A stretch of 64,000 nt of DNA from CAYQVO01 sp964421085 (GCA_964421085.1 CAYQVO010000009.1:33642-97641); one strand, 5' to 3'; counted from the stretch's first letter, positions 25,206-34,568 are shown. The notes: generated by a model not told the origin, from the letters alone. Translations and numbers: made by a program.

Positions 25206-25241
25206 AGGGGCTGCAGCCATTCTGGACAGCCCCTGGTTTTT
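25206..25241 (+). terminator. Intrinsic terminator
   Basis: AGGGGCTG (25206-25213) pairs perfectly with CAGCCCCT (25227-25234) around a 13-base loop and is followed by GGTTTTTA. It would end transcription coming from the pseudo-ATPase gene, or act as an attenuator ahead of the small gene starting at 25292. Confidence 0.65.
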
Positions 25242-25291
25242 AGAGCTGGTTTGGGATTTTGTGGATGGGCAAAGACATCAGGGAGTGCAGA

Positions 25292-25639
25292 ATGTCAGAA
25301 GAAAACACCGAATTCCTGTTGCTGGACATTGAATACGGCAGTGGTTTTGACAACTATCTCGAGCGCGAAGGTTACGCGCATGGGCCCGAACGAGCGCTCA
25401 TGCTGGCGTTGCTCTTCGACGCCGTGCAGCTGCTTCTGGCCGGAAGGACCTTAAACCGGACGACGGATACTCTGGCCTTTCGTGAGGCTCAGTCGTGGCT
25501 GATGAGCGACGACCACGACTATGTCTTTTCATTTCGTAATGTCTGTGAAGCGCTGGGCATAAATTCCGCCTATCTCAGACTCGGGATTCTGAACGCATTT
25601 CACACACGGCAGTTCCGGCAAATGAGAAAGCGGGACTGA
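25292..25639 (+). CDS. Small helical protein, paralogue of 27046-27333, unknown function
   Basis: The 115-residue protein has a core that reads RALMLALLFDAVQLLLAGR, then EAQSWLMSDDHDYVFSF and RNVCEALGINSAYLRLGIL. The same pattern (E-x-x-x-W-L-M, F-x-F-x-x-(V/I)-C-E-A-L) recurs in the gene at 27046. I recall similar uncharacterised small proteins in Deltaproteobacteria and other phyla, without assigned function. The ATG at 25292 is preceded by GGAG at 6 bases and is preferred over an upstream ATG. A terminator-like hairpin lies 50 bp upstream. The helical, Cys-containing core could be a DNA-binding or adaptor domain, but nothing shows this directly. Confidence 0.7.
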   Translation: MSEENTEFLLLDIEYGSGFDNYLEREGYAHGPERALMLALLFDAVQLLLAGRTLNRTTDTLAFREAQSWLMSDDHDYVFSFRNVCEALGINSAYLRLGILNAFHTRQFRQMRKRD

Positions 25640-25693
25640 AGGGGGAGACATCCAATTGCGGGCCGATCCCCGCCTGTGGTATTTCAATTTCTT

Positions 25694-26668
25694 ATGAAGA
25701 GTATTAAGCGTTCGGTCTGGGCCTGGATGGCAAGTTTCGTATCGCTTTCGCTGCTGGCGTTTTTCATAGTTCTTATCAAGGTCCCCGTCGATCAGATTGA
25801 GAAATCCATCCGTGCGCGCGAGATTCGGGCTGCCGTTCATCAGCGCATTTTCCGCGACGTTCGCGCTGCTGAGCACAGCTTGTTTGAAGACAGCTGGGGG
25901 GAAAGGATAGTGGCGAGCATTGATACCCGCGGAGCAATCATCTGGCGCATTGATCCTTCCGTTATCCCAGTCATTGATATCCTTGCGGCTCTTGATGCCG
26001 GAGATATTCCCGCGCTTCGCGCAGGGCTTCTCTCTCCGGACTTTTTCCCGCAGGGCAATGTCCCGGACGAGGTCAGGAGATTAAGTGATGCGATGGCGGA
26101 ACTCGACTCGAACAGACGCGACATGATCGAAGCCCGGAATAATGCCCGCCGCATCGTTCCGAAATTCGTTGCAGCGCGTGAAAACCTCCGGCTGTTTCTC
26201 GGGTTTCCCCCCGAGGCAATAGGTCCGGACCAGTTCGAGGAAGGAGATAGTGAACAGGAGAGTGATGAAGCGGCAGGTAGTGCGGAGGAGTTTCCCGTCT
26301 ATGCATCAGGAGTCCTTGCAGACCTTCCTGAGTTGAGAGAAATCCCGGGCGACTATAAAGACCTTCCGGATCTCCGAAGATCGCTCGATGCCTTTGATGT
26401 GCATGTTAAGGTCAGCGGCCCGAACCCGATGCAGGATTTCCAGGATACGATAGCCGATCTTCGTGAAAAATTTGCTTCTGCACGGGCGGAGATTGCAGCT
26501 CTCAAAGAGCAGGACGAAAAACTCAGCACCCGGAGGGTTCAGATTGAGCAGCAGGTAGAGGAGTCGAGGAACAGTGTTCGTAAGCTCTATGAGTCAAGGC
26601 TTAACGTGCTTCTCAGTCCGCCGGGCTTGTTGGAGAGAATCAATAAATTAACTATTCAGGCGGCTTAA
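25694..26668 (+). CDS. Single-pass membrane protein with coiled coil, unknown function
   Basis: The N-terminus has one transmembrane helix (about residues 8-32: WAWMASFVSLSLLAFFIVLI) after a short basic segment, then a long hydrophilic part that should lie outside the cytoplasm. An acidic stretch (EEGDSEQESDEAAGSAEE) sits near residue 190, and a coiled coil runs from about residue 250 to 310 (DLREKFASARAEIAALKEQD). No enzyme motif is visible. The gene lies between the two small paralogues. Start at 25694 is chosen as the more plausible Met before the helix; an in-frame Met at 25676 exists. Confidence 0.65.
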   Translation: MKSIKRSVWAWMASFVSLSLLAFFIVLIKVPVDQIEKSIRAREIRAAVHQRIFRDVRAAEHSLFEDSWGERIVASIDTRGAIIWRIDPSVIPVIDILAALDAGDIPALRAGLLSPDFFPQGNVPDEVRRLSDAMAELDSNRRDMIEARNNARRIVPKFVAARENLRLFLGFPPEAIGPDQFEEGDSEQESDEAAGSAEEFPVYASGVLADLPELREIPGDYKDLPDLRRSLDAFDVHVKVSGPNPMQDFQDTIADLREKFASARAEIAALKEQDEKLSTRRVQIEQQVEESRNSVRKLYESRLNVLLSPPGLLERINKLTIQAA

Positions 26669-27045
26669 GCGTTTAATAAAAAGTCCGCCATCTCATAAAA
26701 GCTCAACATACAGGGCAAAATTTTTTCGTTGACTTGGGAATATCCATTCTATAAACTCACTATTCGTACGAACCTCCTGCCCGAGATAAGCAGCATTTTT
26801 GCAGAATCATTGTAAGGGTGAGGTTGTGCAATCTGTACTGGACATTTTCTGTATTATCAGTTCCGAACGATCGGTGTTTGAAGAGATGTCCAGATGAAAC
26901 AATAGAAACGAGACTTTTACAGAACAGGTTCAGGTCAACCTGAAGACGAACGATACTTCTTCTTCTGCTTCTGGTTGACGACGGGTTCTTTTTTCTTTTT
27001 CTTTTTTTATAGTACTCAACTTATTTTTCTGAGGCTGAAATTTAA
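26669..27045. other. 377-bp intergenic region with promoter-like sequence
   Basis: No gene is seen. TTGACT near 26729, followed about 15 bases later by TATAAA, could be a promoter reading rightward, though the spacing is short. A pyrimidine-rich tract (27000 region, runs of TTCTTTTT) precedes the small gene at 27046. Confidence 0.35.
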
Positions 27046-27333
27046 ATGAAGGGTTGGTCAAATTCGGAAATTCCATCGGCTGGTGCGTATGTTCCTGAGA
27101 AAAGGCTTCTGGCGGCTGTCCTGCAGCGCGCTATCACTGACTACGTGAGCGGAGAAGGCGAACTTAGAGAGGGGGCCCGTGCGTGGTTGATGGAGAATGA
27201 ACCGTCCGATGCACCACTTACATTCCAATTCATCTGTGAAGCGCTTGACCTTGATTATGAGAGTCTTAAGGGCGCTATCCTGATGCAGGCAGAATCGCAG
27301 CATCAAGATGCTGTAAACGAGGTTGCGGTCTGA
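27046..27333 (+). CDS. Small helical protein, paralogue of 25292-25639, unknown function
   Basis: The 95-residue protein shares with its neighbour the core EKRLLAAVLQRAITDYVSGE, then EGARAWLMENEPSD and LTFQFICEALDLDYESLKGA. The conserved positions (W-L-M, F-x-F, I-C-E-A-L, L-K/R-x-x-I-L) align without gaps in the C-terminal half, so they are true paralogues. It lacks the N-terminal 30 residues of the other copy. A function cannot be assigned. The upstream leader is T-rich. Confidence 0.7.
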   Translation: MKGWSNSEIPSAGAYVPEKRLLAAVLQRAITDYVSGEGELREGARAWLMENEPSDAPLTFQFICEALDLDYESLKGAILMQAESQHQDAVNEVAV

Positions 27334-27498
27334 AGTCGCACTGAAACAAATCAAATTGCCAAAGCACAGTGTATGACATAGCATGGGTACGCCATGCGGT
27401 ATGTCATGCACTGGCCGGCAATCTGTGTCATCCTCTGCAGGACAGTCCCCGCGTATGCCGGCTCTCATGGAATTTTTGAACTGGGCAATGAGATAGTC

Positions 27499-27768
27499 AT
27501 GTGCGCTGAAAGCAAAGGAAACAATCCCGTACTGTGGCAGAAGCTCCTTGACGAGGTTGAAGACAAACTTCAAATGGGACTTCTTGATCATCTCCGCCGC
27601 GTAGCTGCATATCATTTCGAAGATGATCTTCTCATCATTGCGGCAGGTACCGACCAGGACAGAGAGTATTTCGAGAAAAACACCACTATTCAGACCCTCA
27701 AGCTTTTTGCTGAGAAAGTGGCGGGAGTCAACCGGGTGAGAGTTGATTCCGGCAGGACGGATTCCTAG
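27499..27768 (+). CDS. Small alpha-beta domain protein resembling DnaX C-terminal or DnaA N-terminal domains
   Basis: The conserved part, NPVLWQKLLDEVEDKLQMGL and DDLLIIAAGTDQDREYFEKN, then LKLFAEKVAGVNRVRV, has the W-x-x-(L/I)-L start and helix-strand order of the small KH-like domain at the N-terminus of DnaA and at the C-terminus of DnaX (tau). No ATPase domain is attached. It could be a stand-alone adaptor or a fragment. I start at 27499 (MCAESKG); an upstream in-frame ATG at 27394 would add a stretch resembling a signal peptide, which fits poorly with a replication-type domain. Confidence 0.5.
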   Translation: MCAESKGNNPVLWQKLLDEVEDKLQMGLLDHLRRVAAYHFEDDLLIIAAGTDQDREYFEKNTTIQTLKLFAEKVAGVNRVRVDSGRTDS

Positions 27769-28106
27769 CCGGCCGACAAGTGTGTTCAGTTGCAGCGCAC
27801 TTTATCCTCAGGGAAATTTCCCGGAAAAATAACACGAGTCACGATTCTCCCTCGCAGCGGGATTTCGGGTTGCGAGAATGCCTTGACCTGCTCGTGACCG
27901 ACGAATTGAAATGAAAGATCTTCTTCGGCGGAGCTTTGCCGAATTTCCCGAGGCGGGAGCAGCGAAGCACGCGTTCGCCGGCGTCAAAACCGGAGTCGAG
28001 GGCGCAGGAGAAATCAATCTCCCCTGCACCATCAACTTCCGTTGTCTTAAGCAGACATCCAGCTAACACGCACGCACAATTCATAGAGAGAGAGAGCGAA
28101 ATCTTT
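27769..28106. other. 338-bp intergenic region, nothing recognised
   Basis: This interval lies between two convergent genes. Short open frames on both strands have no coding character that I can recognise. Partial complementarities occur, but no convincing terminator with a T-run. Confidence 0.4.
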
Positions 28107-28745
28107 CTACGCAACCACATTCACCTGCGCTCCAGCCTGAGCAAGCAACCCTGAGGAAACATTCGACTGAACAGTTTGAGCTACGCTTTGAGGATCAAGC
28201 CCCATTTCCTGGCGCTTTGCCGCTTCAAACGCCTGGAGCTTTTTCTCGATGAGTTCCATTGTTTTTTGAACGCCGTCTTTTACGCCGTCGAACTGGAATG
28301 CGCCGAGGCCTTCAAGTGTGCTGCAGGCGTCGTCGTAACCCATCTTCACGCCCGAACGCACCTGTTCCATGAAGGAATTCAGAAGCTCCTCGCCTTCAAG
28401 GTCGGGATTCTGCTTTGCATACGTGTCGAATAGAGCCGTCACACCCGTGACGATCTTGTCGGCAGTTGCTTCGGGAGTCACCTCTTCAGGCTTGAGGCTC
28501 TGAATTCCATTGGGGATCTTTGATTTGAGGAGTTCGTTGAGTTTATCGATTATCTCGTTCGCTGTTACCGATAGACCTTTAAAGACAGAATTGATGGACG
28601 CATCGTTGCGGTCTTCCGCTCCGCCACCCCCGAAAGACGTCTCAATTACCATCGCATTCATGCTGAGTTTCGTCTCGCGGTAATAATAATATGAACCTGC
28701 TGCCTGGGTGGCCTGGGCGGCCTGGGGAAGGGAACTGCTTTCCAT
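28107..28745 (-). CDS. DUF5610-domain protein
   Basis: The 212-residue protein has the helical pattern of DUF5610: INSVFKGLSVTANEIIDKLN, then ALFDTYAKQNPDLEGEELLN, SFMEQVRSGVKMGYDDACST and DGVKDGVQKTMELIEKKLQA. DUF5610 proteins are uncharacterised and often occur in flagellated or gliding bacteria. The N-terminus is Ala/Gln-rich (PQAAQATQAAG) with a Tyr cluster, and the C-terminus is also Gln/Ser/Ala-rich. There is no signal peptide. It is divergent from the PP2C-like gene across 251 bp with no other gene. Confidence 0.75.
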   Translation of the reverse strand: MESSSLPQAAQATQAAGSYYYYRETKLSMNAMVIETSFGGGGAEDRNDASINSVFKGLSVTANEIIDKLNELLKSKIPNGIQSLKPEEVTPEATADKIVTGVTALFDTYAKQNPDLEGEELLNSFMEQVRSGVKMGYDDACSTLEGLGAFQFDGVKDGVQKTMELIEKKLQAFEAAKRQEMGLDPQSVAQTVQSNVSSGLLAQAGAQVNVVA

Positions 28746-28996
28746 ACAACACTCCTTGTTTGTACCAACCTCTACGTCAAGAGCTTGATTTCCTCGCGCT
28801 TACTTGCCTGGAGAAAAGTATCGGACAGGACGGCGCCCACTTTAGTAAAAAGTTGTTTGCCTGCGGGATGTGGGCTTTATTCAATGAGTTAGGACGGAAA
28901 TTTTTTGGGTGTCCTGAAAACCTGGAAACCTGGTGCTGAAAACCTGATGTGGTAAGCCAGGTGCAGGTGCGCGAACACTGTGCCACAATCGTGGCC

Positions 28997-29761
28997 ATGT
29001 CGTTGACCAGATTGCAGTGTGCTTTCCAGAAAGGAGAAAAATGGGGCGTTGATTCGAGCTCCTGCGTTTTTTTCAATCCACAAAGCAGGCCGGGCTGTCT
29101 TGCTTTCGGCGGTTCAACAGCTGCACGGGAAAGCATCGGAGGGCAGGTTGCGGCCAGGCTTGCACTGGAGCATTTCGTCGAAGGAATGCTTGATTTTTTT
29201 CATCCGGCTCCGTTGAGAATCGAGGAGCGCGATACAGAAACAGTATCGGCGGAAAACCTGCAGGCGATCGAAGTGGCTTTTAAACGTGCCAACAATTCTG
29301 TCTTCACATTCGGGCACAAACTCGCGGCCGGCGGCCGTATGGCGGCATCATTGATCGGCGTCATCCTTCAGGAGAACGTCATTTCCATCGGAAAAGTTGG
29401 AGGAGCGTGCGCATATCTGGCGAGGGGGGGTGAGCTGTATCCTTTTTTCGACGCAGGCGTCCCGGAAGAGGGGGCGACTGAAGGCGGAGGAGGGGTTTAT
29501 GTGGGGAGCGCGTCGCTTGTCTCGGTGCAGCTTTCTTCGGTGCGGCTCGAGGAGGGAGACGCGCTGTTCTTTTTCTCGGACAGTCTCGCAGATGCGCCGG
29601 TCAACAGGCTGTTCGGCGCGCTTGACGGCAGAGAGCAGAATCCCTCGATGGAATGTTCAAGTGTGTTGATGCAGTTGTTTCCGCATCCGAACGAGTACGG
29701 ATTCGCGGCAATGGCAGAAGCCGGAGCTGATGTTATCTTTCTGCAGGAGGAGTGCGTATAG
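28997..29761 (+). CDS. PP2C-like serine/threonine pseudophosphatase
   Basis: The fold follows PP2C/Stp1 phosphatases: a Gly-rich segment with SIGGQVAARLALEHFVEGML, then GGRMAASLIGVILQENVISI, then GKVGGACAYLARGGELYPFF, EEGDALFFFSDSLAD, and a final strand. In active PP2Cs the corresponding motifs are D-G-x-G-G, G-D-S-R, S-D-G and D-N. Here the Asp positions read GGST, G135-G-A-C138, SDS and GAD-V-I-F. The metal-binding Asp residues are thus almost all absent, so binding without catalysis is likely. Start is taken at 28997. The stop codon is directly followed by the aconitase ATG, implying translational coupling. Confidence 0.65.
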   Translation: MSLTRLQCAFQKGEKWGVDSSSCVFFNPQSRPGCLAFGGSTAARESIGGQVAARLALEHFVEGMLDFFHPAPLRIEERDTETVSAENLQAIEVAFKRANNSVFTFGHKLAAGGRMAASLIGVILQENVISIGKVGGACAYLARGGELYPFFDAGVPEEGATEGGGGVYVGSASLVSVQLSSVRLEEGDALFFFSDSLADAPVNRLFGALDGREQNPSMECSSVLMQLFPHPNEYGFAAMAEAGADVIFLQEECV

Positions 29762-32011
29762 ATGGCCGCTGAAAATTATTATTCCTGGTATTCCGCTGGA
29801 GTCGCAGAGGCAAGGAAGAAATTCGGCCGGTCCCTTACGTACGCTGAGAAGGTCCTTTTTGCTCACATTGACAAATGGCCCGATCACACACCCCGGCGCG
29901 GGGTGGAAACGCTTTTCTTCAATCCTGATCGGGTTGCGATGCAGGACGCGACAGCGCAGATGGCAATCCTTCAGTTCATGGTGACGGGACGCCACGAGAC
30001 GGCAGTGCCGGCCACGATTCACTGCGATCATCTTGTGCAGGCGGAAAAAGGCGCGATGCACGATCTGAAACGGGCGTCCAGCGAGAACAGGGAGGTTTAT
30101 GAATTTCTCGCTTCCGCAGCAGCGAAATACGGAATGGAATTCTGGGGCGCAGGTTCAGGAATAATTCATCAGGTTGTCCTGGAGCAGTACGCATTTCCCG
30201 GCGGGATGATGATCGGCACCGATTCTCATACGCCGAATGCCGGCGGTCTGGGAATGATTGCGGTCGGTGTGGGCGGCGCCGATGCAGTCGATGTCATGGC
30301 GGCACAACCCTGGGGAGTGCTGAATCCGAAGCTTGTGGGAATCCGTCTGACAGGGAAGCTGAGCGGCTGGGCATCACCCAAGGAGGTCATTCTCAAGGCG
30401 GCAAGTCTTCTGACTGTGCAGGGCGGCACAGGAAGAATAATCGAATATTTCGGTCCCGGGACAGGAAGCATCAGCTGCACAGGAAAAGCGACAATAACCA
30501 ACATGGGCGCTGAACTCGGCGCGACAACATCGGTATTTCCCTTCGATGCGGGAATGGACACATATCTCCGGGCGACTGCGAGAGAAAAAATCGCGGACGA
30601 TGCCGCGCAGGCAGCGGCGGATCTTCGGGCGGATCCTGAAGTCGAAGCAGACCCTGAAAAATACTTCGATGAAGTGTACGAGATTGATCTCTCCGATCTT
30701 GAACCGCAGTGGGTCGGTCCTCACACGCCGGATCTTCTTCACGAGGTTTCGAAAATGAAGGATGTCGCGGATGCGGAAGGCTATCCGGATAACATCCGTT
30801 ATGCGCTGATCGGGAGCTGCACCAATTCTTCCTATGAAGATATCGCGCGTGCGGCAAGTATTGCGAGGCAGGCTCTTGAAAAAGGCGTAAAGACCAGAAT
30901 TCCTCTTCTTGTTACTCCGGGATCCGACCAGGTATTCAGGACGGTCGAGAGAGACGGCCTTCTGACTGTGTTTACCGACGTCGGCGCCACTGTTCTTGCG
31001 AACGCATGTGGCCCCTGCATCGGTCAGTGGAAACGTTCGGACATAAAGAGCGGCGAAAAGAACACCATTGTCACAAGCTATAACAGGAATTTTCGGAAGC
31101 GGAACGATGGAAACGCCGAAACGATGGCTTTTATAGGCTCGCCTGAGATCGTTACAGCGATGGCTTTTTCAGGCTCGCTTTCATTTGATCCTGTGCACGA
31201 TTCTCTGCCTGATGGAAACGGCGGGACGTTCACGTTCAGTCCCCCATCCGGAGAAGAACTCCCGTCCGGAGGCTATATCCTCAGCAGGCAGGGACTGCAG
31301 GAGCCGCCTGCGTCGATCGAGGAGCGGCGCAGTGTGCATATAGCGATTGACCCGGAAAGCGAGCGGCTTGCTCCTCTCGAAGTCTTTGCGCCCTGGGATG
31401 GAAAGGATATGATCAGTCTTGTCGTCCTGCTCAAGGCGCAGGGGAAATGCACCACTGATCATATTTCGCAGGCGGGTCCATGGCTCAGATATCGCGGACA
31501 TCTCGCGAGGATTTCCGACAACTGCTTCCTCGGAGCAGTAAACGCCTTTACAGGAGAGGCCGGCAAGGGAACAAATGTTATAACAGGCGCCTGCGGAATC
31601 CCGTTTCCGGAAATTGCGAAAGACTACAAAGGACGGGGCCGGGGCTGGGTTGTATTCGGAGAAGAAAACTATGGCGAAGGTTCATCCAGGGAGCATGCCG
31701 CCATGTCTCCGAGGTATCTGGGCTGCAGGGCCATCATCGTGAAAAGCTTTGCGCGAATACACGAAACAAATCTCAAGAAGCAGGGGATTCTGCCCCTGGT
31801 ATTCGTCGATCCAGGCGACTATGGCAAAATAGGAGAGCGGGACCGCATCGATATCCGGACCGGGGTGCTTGCGCCTGGATCGGAAGTCGTTGTGGAGGCA
31901 GTCAGTCCGGATGGAGAAGTGATCGCAGTGCGTACACGTCATTCACTCACCGAAGAGCAGATCGGGTGGGTGATGGCGGGCTCGGCGCTCAATACGCTGC
32001 GGCCCCGCTGA
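29762..32011 (+). CDS. acn: Aconitate hydratase, mitochondrial type
   Basis: Aconitase interconverts citrate and isocitrate with a 4Fe-4S cluster. The 749-residue protein follows the mitochondrial enzyme (RVAMQDATAQMAILQFM, ATIHCDHLVQA, GIIHQVVLEQYAFPGGMMIG, TDSHTPNAGGLG) rather than bacterial AcnA or AcnB. Cluster ligands lie in GSCTNSSYEDI and in ANACGPCIGQW. The swivel domain has YGEGSSREHAA with the catalytic Ser context. Start is the ATG abutting the stop of the PP2C-like gene. No other TCA cycle gene is nearby. Confidence 0.95.
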   Translation: MAAENYYSWYSAGVAEARKKFGRSLTYAEKVLFAHIDKWPDHTPRRGVETLFFNPDRVAMQDATAQMAILQFMVTGRHETAVPATIHCDHLVQAEKGAMHDLKRASSENREVYEFLASAAAKYGMEFWGAGSGIIHQVVLEQYAFPGGMMIGTDSHTPNAGGLGMIAVGVGGADAVDVMAAQPWGVLNPKLVGIRLTGKLSGWASPKEVILKAASLLTVQGGTGRIIEYFGPGTGSISCTGKATITNMGAELGATTSVFPFDAGMDTYLRATAREKIADDAAQAAADLRADPEVEADPEKYFDEVYEIDLSDLEPQWVGPHTPDLLHEVSKMKDVADAEGYPDNIRYALIGSCTNSSYEDIARAASIARQALEKGVKTRIPLLVTPGSDQVFRTVERDGLLTVFTDVGATVLANACGPCIGQWKRSDIKSGEKNTIVTSYNRNFRKRNDGNAETMAFIGSPEIVTAMAFSGSLSFDPVHDSLPDGNGGTFTFSPPSGEELPSGGYILSRQGLQEPPASIEERRSVHIAIDPESERLAPLEVFAPWDGKDMISLVVLLKAQGKCTTDHISQAGPWLRYRGHLARISDNCFLGAVNAFTGEAGKGTNVITGACGIPFPEIAKDYKGRGRGWVVFGEENYGEGSSREHAAMSPRYLGCRAIIVKSFARIHETNLKKQGILPLVFVDPGDYGKIGERDRIDIRTGVLAPGSEVVVEAVSPDGEVIAVRTRHSLTEEQIGWVMAGSALNTLRPR

Positions 32012-32039
32012 ATAAGAATAAGGGGGGAGGTCCCTCGCC

Positions 32040-34028
32040 ATGTCACTTCAGAACCGTCTCTCTTTAGAGAAGAGCCCGTACCTGCTTCAACACAGGGAAA
32101 ATCCTGTCGAGTGGTATCCCTGGGGAGAGGAAGCCCTTGGTAAGGCGGCATCGGAAGACAAGCCTGTGTTTCTCTCGATAGGCTATTCTTCCTGCTACTG
32201 GTGTCATGTGATGGAGAAAGACTCCTTCGAGCGGGAAGATGTCGCGGCAATCCTCAATGCCCACTTCGTTTCAATAAAAGTAGATCGCGAAGAACGCCCG
32301 GATATCGACAAAGTCTGTATGGACGCAGTGGTCGCGCTGACAGGGCGGGGCGGCTGGCCGCTCTCCGCTTTTCTCACACCTGCAGGGGAGGTTTTCTGGG
32401 GCGGCACATTTTTCCGGAGAGAGCAGTTCAAGACTATTCTGCGTCAGATTCACTCGGTGTGGAACTCTGATCGTGAGAGGGTCTCTCAATCTGCCGATAC
32501 GTTGAAGGTCTTTCTGAAACAGGAGCAGGAACCAGCGGCGCTCGACACAAGGAAGCTCGAAGTCGTAAGCCGTGCATACGCGCAGCTTTTGAACTCGTAC
32601 GACAGGGAAAACGGAGGTTTTGACGGCGCGCCGAAATTCCCTCCCGCGCAGCAGATTGCTTTTCTTCTGAGGTATGCGGAAACCTGCTCTCCGGAGGAAC
32701 GCGAAAAAGCACATGAGATTTCGGGTGAGACTCTCAGGAAGATGGCGCAGGGCGGAATCTACGATCATCCTGCAGGAGGTTTTCACCGGTATTCAGTGGA
32801 TGAAGCGTGGCTGATTCCTCATTTCGAGAAGATGCTTTACGACAACGCGCTTCTTGCCGCCGCATACATCGACGCATTTCAGGTTCGGAGGCTCGATCAC
32901 TTCAGACGGACAGCTGTCGAGACCCTGGACTTCTGTCTCAGAGGGTTCTCGACGCCGGAAGGAGCTTTCTGCTCCGCACTGGATGCCGGGGAAGTGGGAG
33001 AGGAAGGCGAGTACTATGTCTGGAAGAAGTCGGAAATACTCTCCATGCTTTCGGAACAGGAGGCCGCGGTTTTTTCCTCCGTTTATTCATTTACCGAAGA
33101 GGGAAATTTCGAGAACGGGACTAATGTCCTTGCGCGGCGCAGGGAGCCTGTGTCTGTGGAGGAAGCTGATATTGTTCAGGAGTGCCTGCGGAAACTTCTC
33201 GACCGCAGGAAAGGCTGCCGCAAGCCTCCGATGATGGACGATAAGGTGCTTGCAGGCTGGAACGCGCTCATGGTCTCTGCGCTCTGCCGGGCGTACAGAG
33301 TGCTCGACGAAGAGAGATATCTCGAACCGGCGGCGGCATGCATGCGGTTCATAACGGGAACGCTCATGACCCATGATGGGCTGAAGAGGCGATACCGGGA
33401 TGGAGATGTGAGATTCAACGCCACGCTGGAAGACTACGCTTTCGTTATTCAGGGGCTTCTTGATCTCTATGAATGCGATTTCGACGAAGAGTGGCTCTCG
33501 TTCGCCTTGAAACTGCAGGAGGAACAGGATGAAAGACTCCGGGATGAAAGAGATGGATGTTATTTCATGAGTGACGCGCCGGATGTTCCCGTCAGGAAGA
33601 AGGATTTTTTTGATGGGGCGACTCCATCGGGAAACTCTGTGACCCTTCTCAATCTCTACAGGATGGCGGGGCTGTTTCCCGGCGGCAGATTTCATTCCGA
33701 CGCGGACGCTTTGCTGTGCGGATACGGAGAGGATCTTCCGCGGCACGCTGCCGCATTCTGCACCGCAGTTCAGGCAGTTCTGTTCGATTCGGCAGTACCG
33801 GAAGTGGTCGTGCTTGCCGGGGAAAAGGAGGGCGGCCCCTTTGCCGCGATGAAGAAGGCCGCTTATTCCGGACTGAAGGCGGCAAGAATTATAGCGTTTG
33901 CGGGAAGCGGCATGATTCCGGTCGCAAGGGACAAGCATGCGCCGGAAGGCGGGGCGGTGGCGTATCTCTGCAGAGGCCGGACATGCTCGGAACCGATAAG
34001 CGAACCTGAGATTCTGAGGGGGAAGTGA
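32040..34028 (+). CDS. Thioredoxin-like DUF255/YyaL family protein
   Basis: The 662-residue protein has the full-length architecture of the YyaL/SPATA20 family. The N-terminal thioredoxin-like domain reads NRLSLEKSPYLLQHRENPVEW, then PVFLSIGYSSCYWCHVM with the C-Y-W-C motif, and TGRGGWPLSAFLTPAGEVFWGG. It is followed by an alpha/alpha six-barrel like that of epimerases and glycosidases (GGFHRYSVDEAWLIPHFEKM, LAGWNALMVSALCRAY). The family is widespread, and its biochemical role is unknown. It follows aconitase by 28 bases with GGGGGAGG upstream, so it is probably co-transcribed. Confidence 0.92.
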   Translation: MSLQNRLSLEKSPYLLQHRENPVEWYPWGEEALGKAASEDKPVFLSIGYSSCYWCHVMEKDSFEREDVAAILNAHFVSIKVDREERPDIDKVCMDAVVALTGRGGWPLSAFLTPAGEVFWGGTFFRREQFKTILRQIHSVWNSDRERVSQSADTLKVFLKQEQEPAALDTRKLEVVSRAYAQLLNSYDRENGGFDGAPKFPPAQQIAFLLRYAETCSPEEREKAHEISGETLRKMAQGGIYDHPAGGFHRYSVDEAWLIPHFEKMLYDNALLAAAYIDAFQVRRLDHFRRTAVETLDFCLRGFSTPEGAFCSALDAGEVGEEGEYYVWKKSEILSMLSEQEAAVFSSVYSFTEEGNFENGTNVLARRREPVSVEEADIVQECLRKLLDRRKGCRKPPMMDDKVLAGWNALMVSALCRAYRVLDEERYLEPAAACMRFITGTLMTHDGLKRRYRDGDVRFNATLEDYAFVIQGLLDLYECDFDEEWLSFALKLQEEQDERLRDERDGCYFMSDAPDVPVRKKDFFDGATPSGNSVTLLNLYRMAGLFPGGRFHSDADALLCGYGEDLPRHAAAFCTAVQAVLFDSAVPEVVVLAGEKEGGPFAAMKKAAYSGLKAARIIAFAGSGMIPVARDKHAPEGGAVAYLCRGRTCSEPISEPEILRGK

Positions 34029-34079
34029 TCTCGTCCAGTTTTCCTTCCATTCCTCCCTCGTTTATGGATCAATCGTATC

Positions 34080-34568
34080 ATGAAAAAAATCTGTGCCATA
34101 GCAGCAATGGGTGAAGGACGCGTAATCGGAAAAGATGGCGGCCTGCCCTGGCACCTTCCTGAGGACATGAGACATTTCAGGCAGCTCACCATGGGTCACG
34201 CAGTTCTCATGGGAAGAAAAACTTACGAGTCTATTCCGGAGAAATTGAGGCCGCTGCCCGGACGAAGAAATCTTGTGCTTACATCGAAGTCTTCCCCGTT
34301 CAACTTTGCTCCGGATGTTGGATTATTTTCATCAGTTGAAGAAGCCCTCGAAAGTGTGAATGACGGAATCCTCTGGGTGATTGGAGGGGAGAGGGTTTAT
34401 CGGGAGACTTTGCAGTACTGGGATGAAGTGTTTCTTACGCTTGTTGAAGGGAGGCACGACGGAGATGCATTCTTTCCCCGGTTTGAAGATCGCTTTGAAT
34501 TGAAGGAAAAAAATCCCGGCGAAAAATGCCTCTTTCTCCACTATGTCAGGAGAGCATCAGGGAGCTGA
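34080..34568 (+). CDS. folA: Dihydrofolate reductase
   Basis: DHFR reduces dihydrofolate with NADPH. Family motifs are clear: GRVIGKDGGLPWHLPEDMRHF (with the catalytic acidic residue in LPEDM), VLMGRKTYESIP, RRNLVLTS, and the C-terminal WVIGGERVYRETL. Length (162) matches bacterial chromosomal DHFR. No thymidylate synthase gene is adjacent. It follows the YyaL-type gene by 51 bases. Confidence 0.95.
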   Translation: MKKICAIAAMGEGRVIGKDGGLPWHLPEDMRHFRQLTMGHAVLMGRKTYESIPEKLRPLPGRRNLVLTSKSSPFNFAPDVGLFSSVEEALESVNDGILWVIGGERVYRETLQYWDEVFLTLVEGRHDGDAFFPRFEDRFELKEKNPGEKCLFLHYVRRASGS

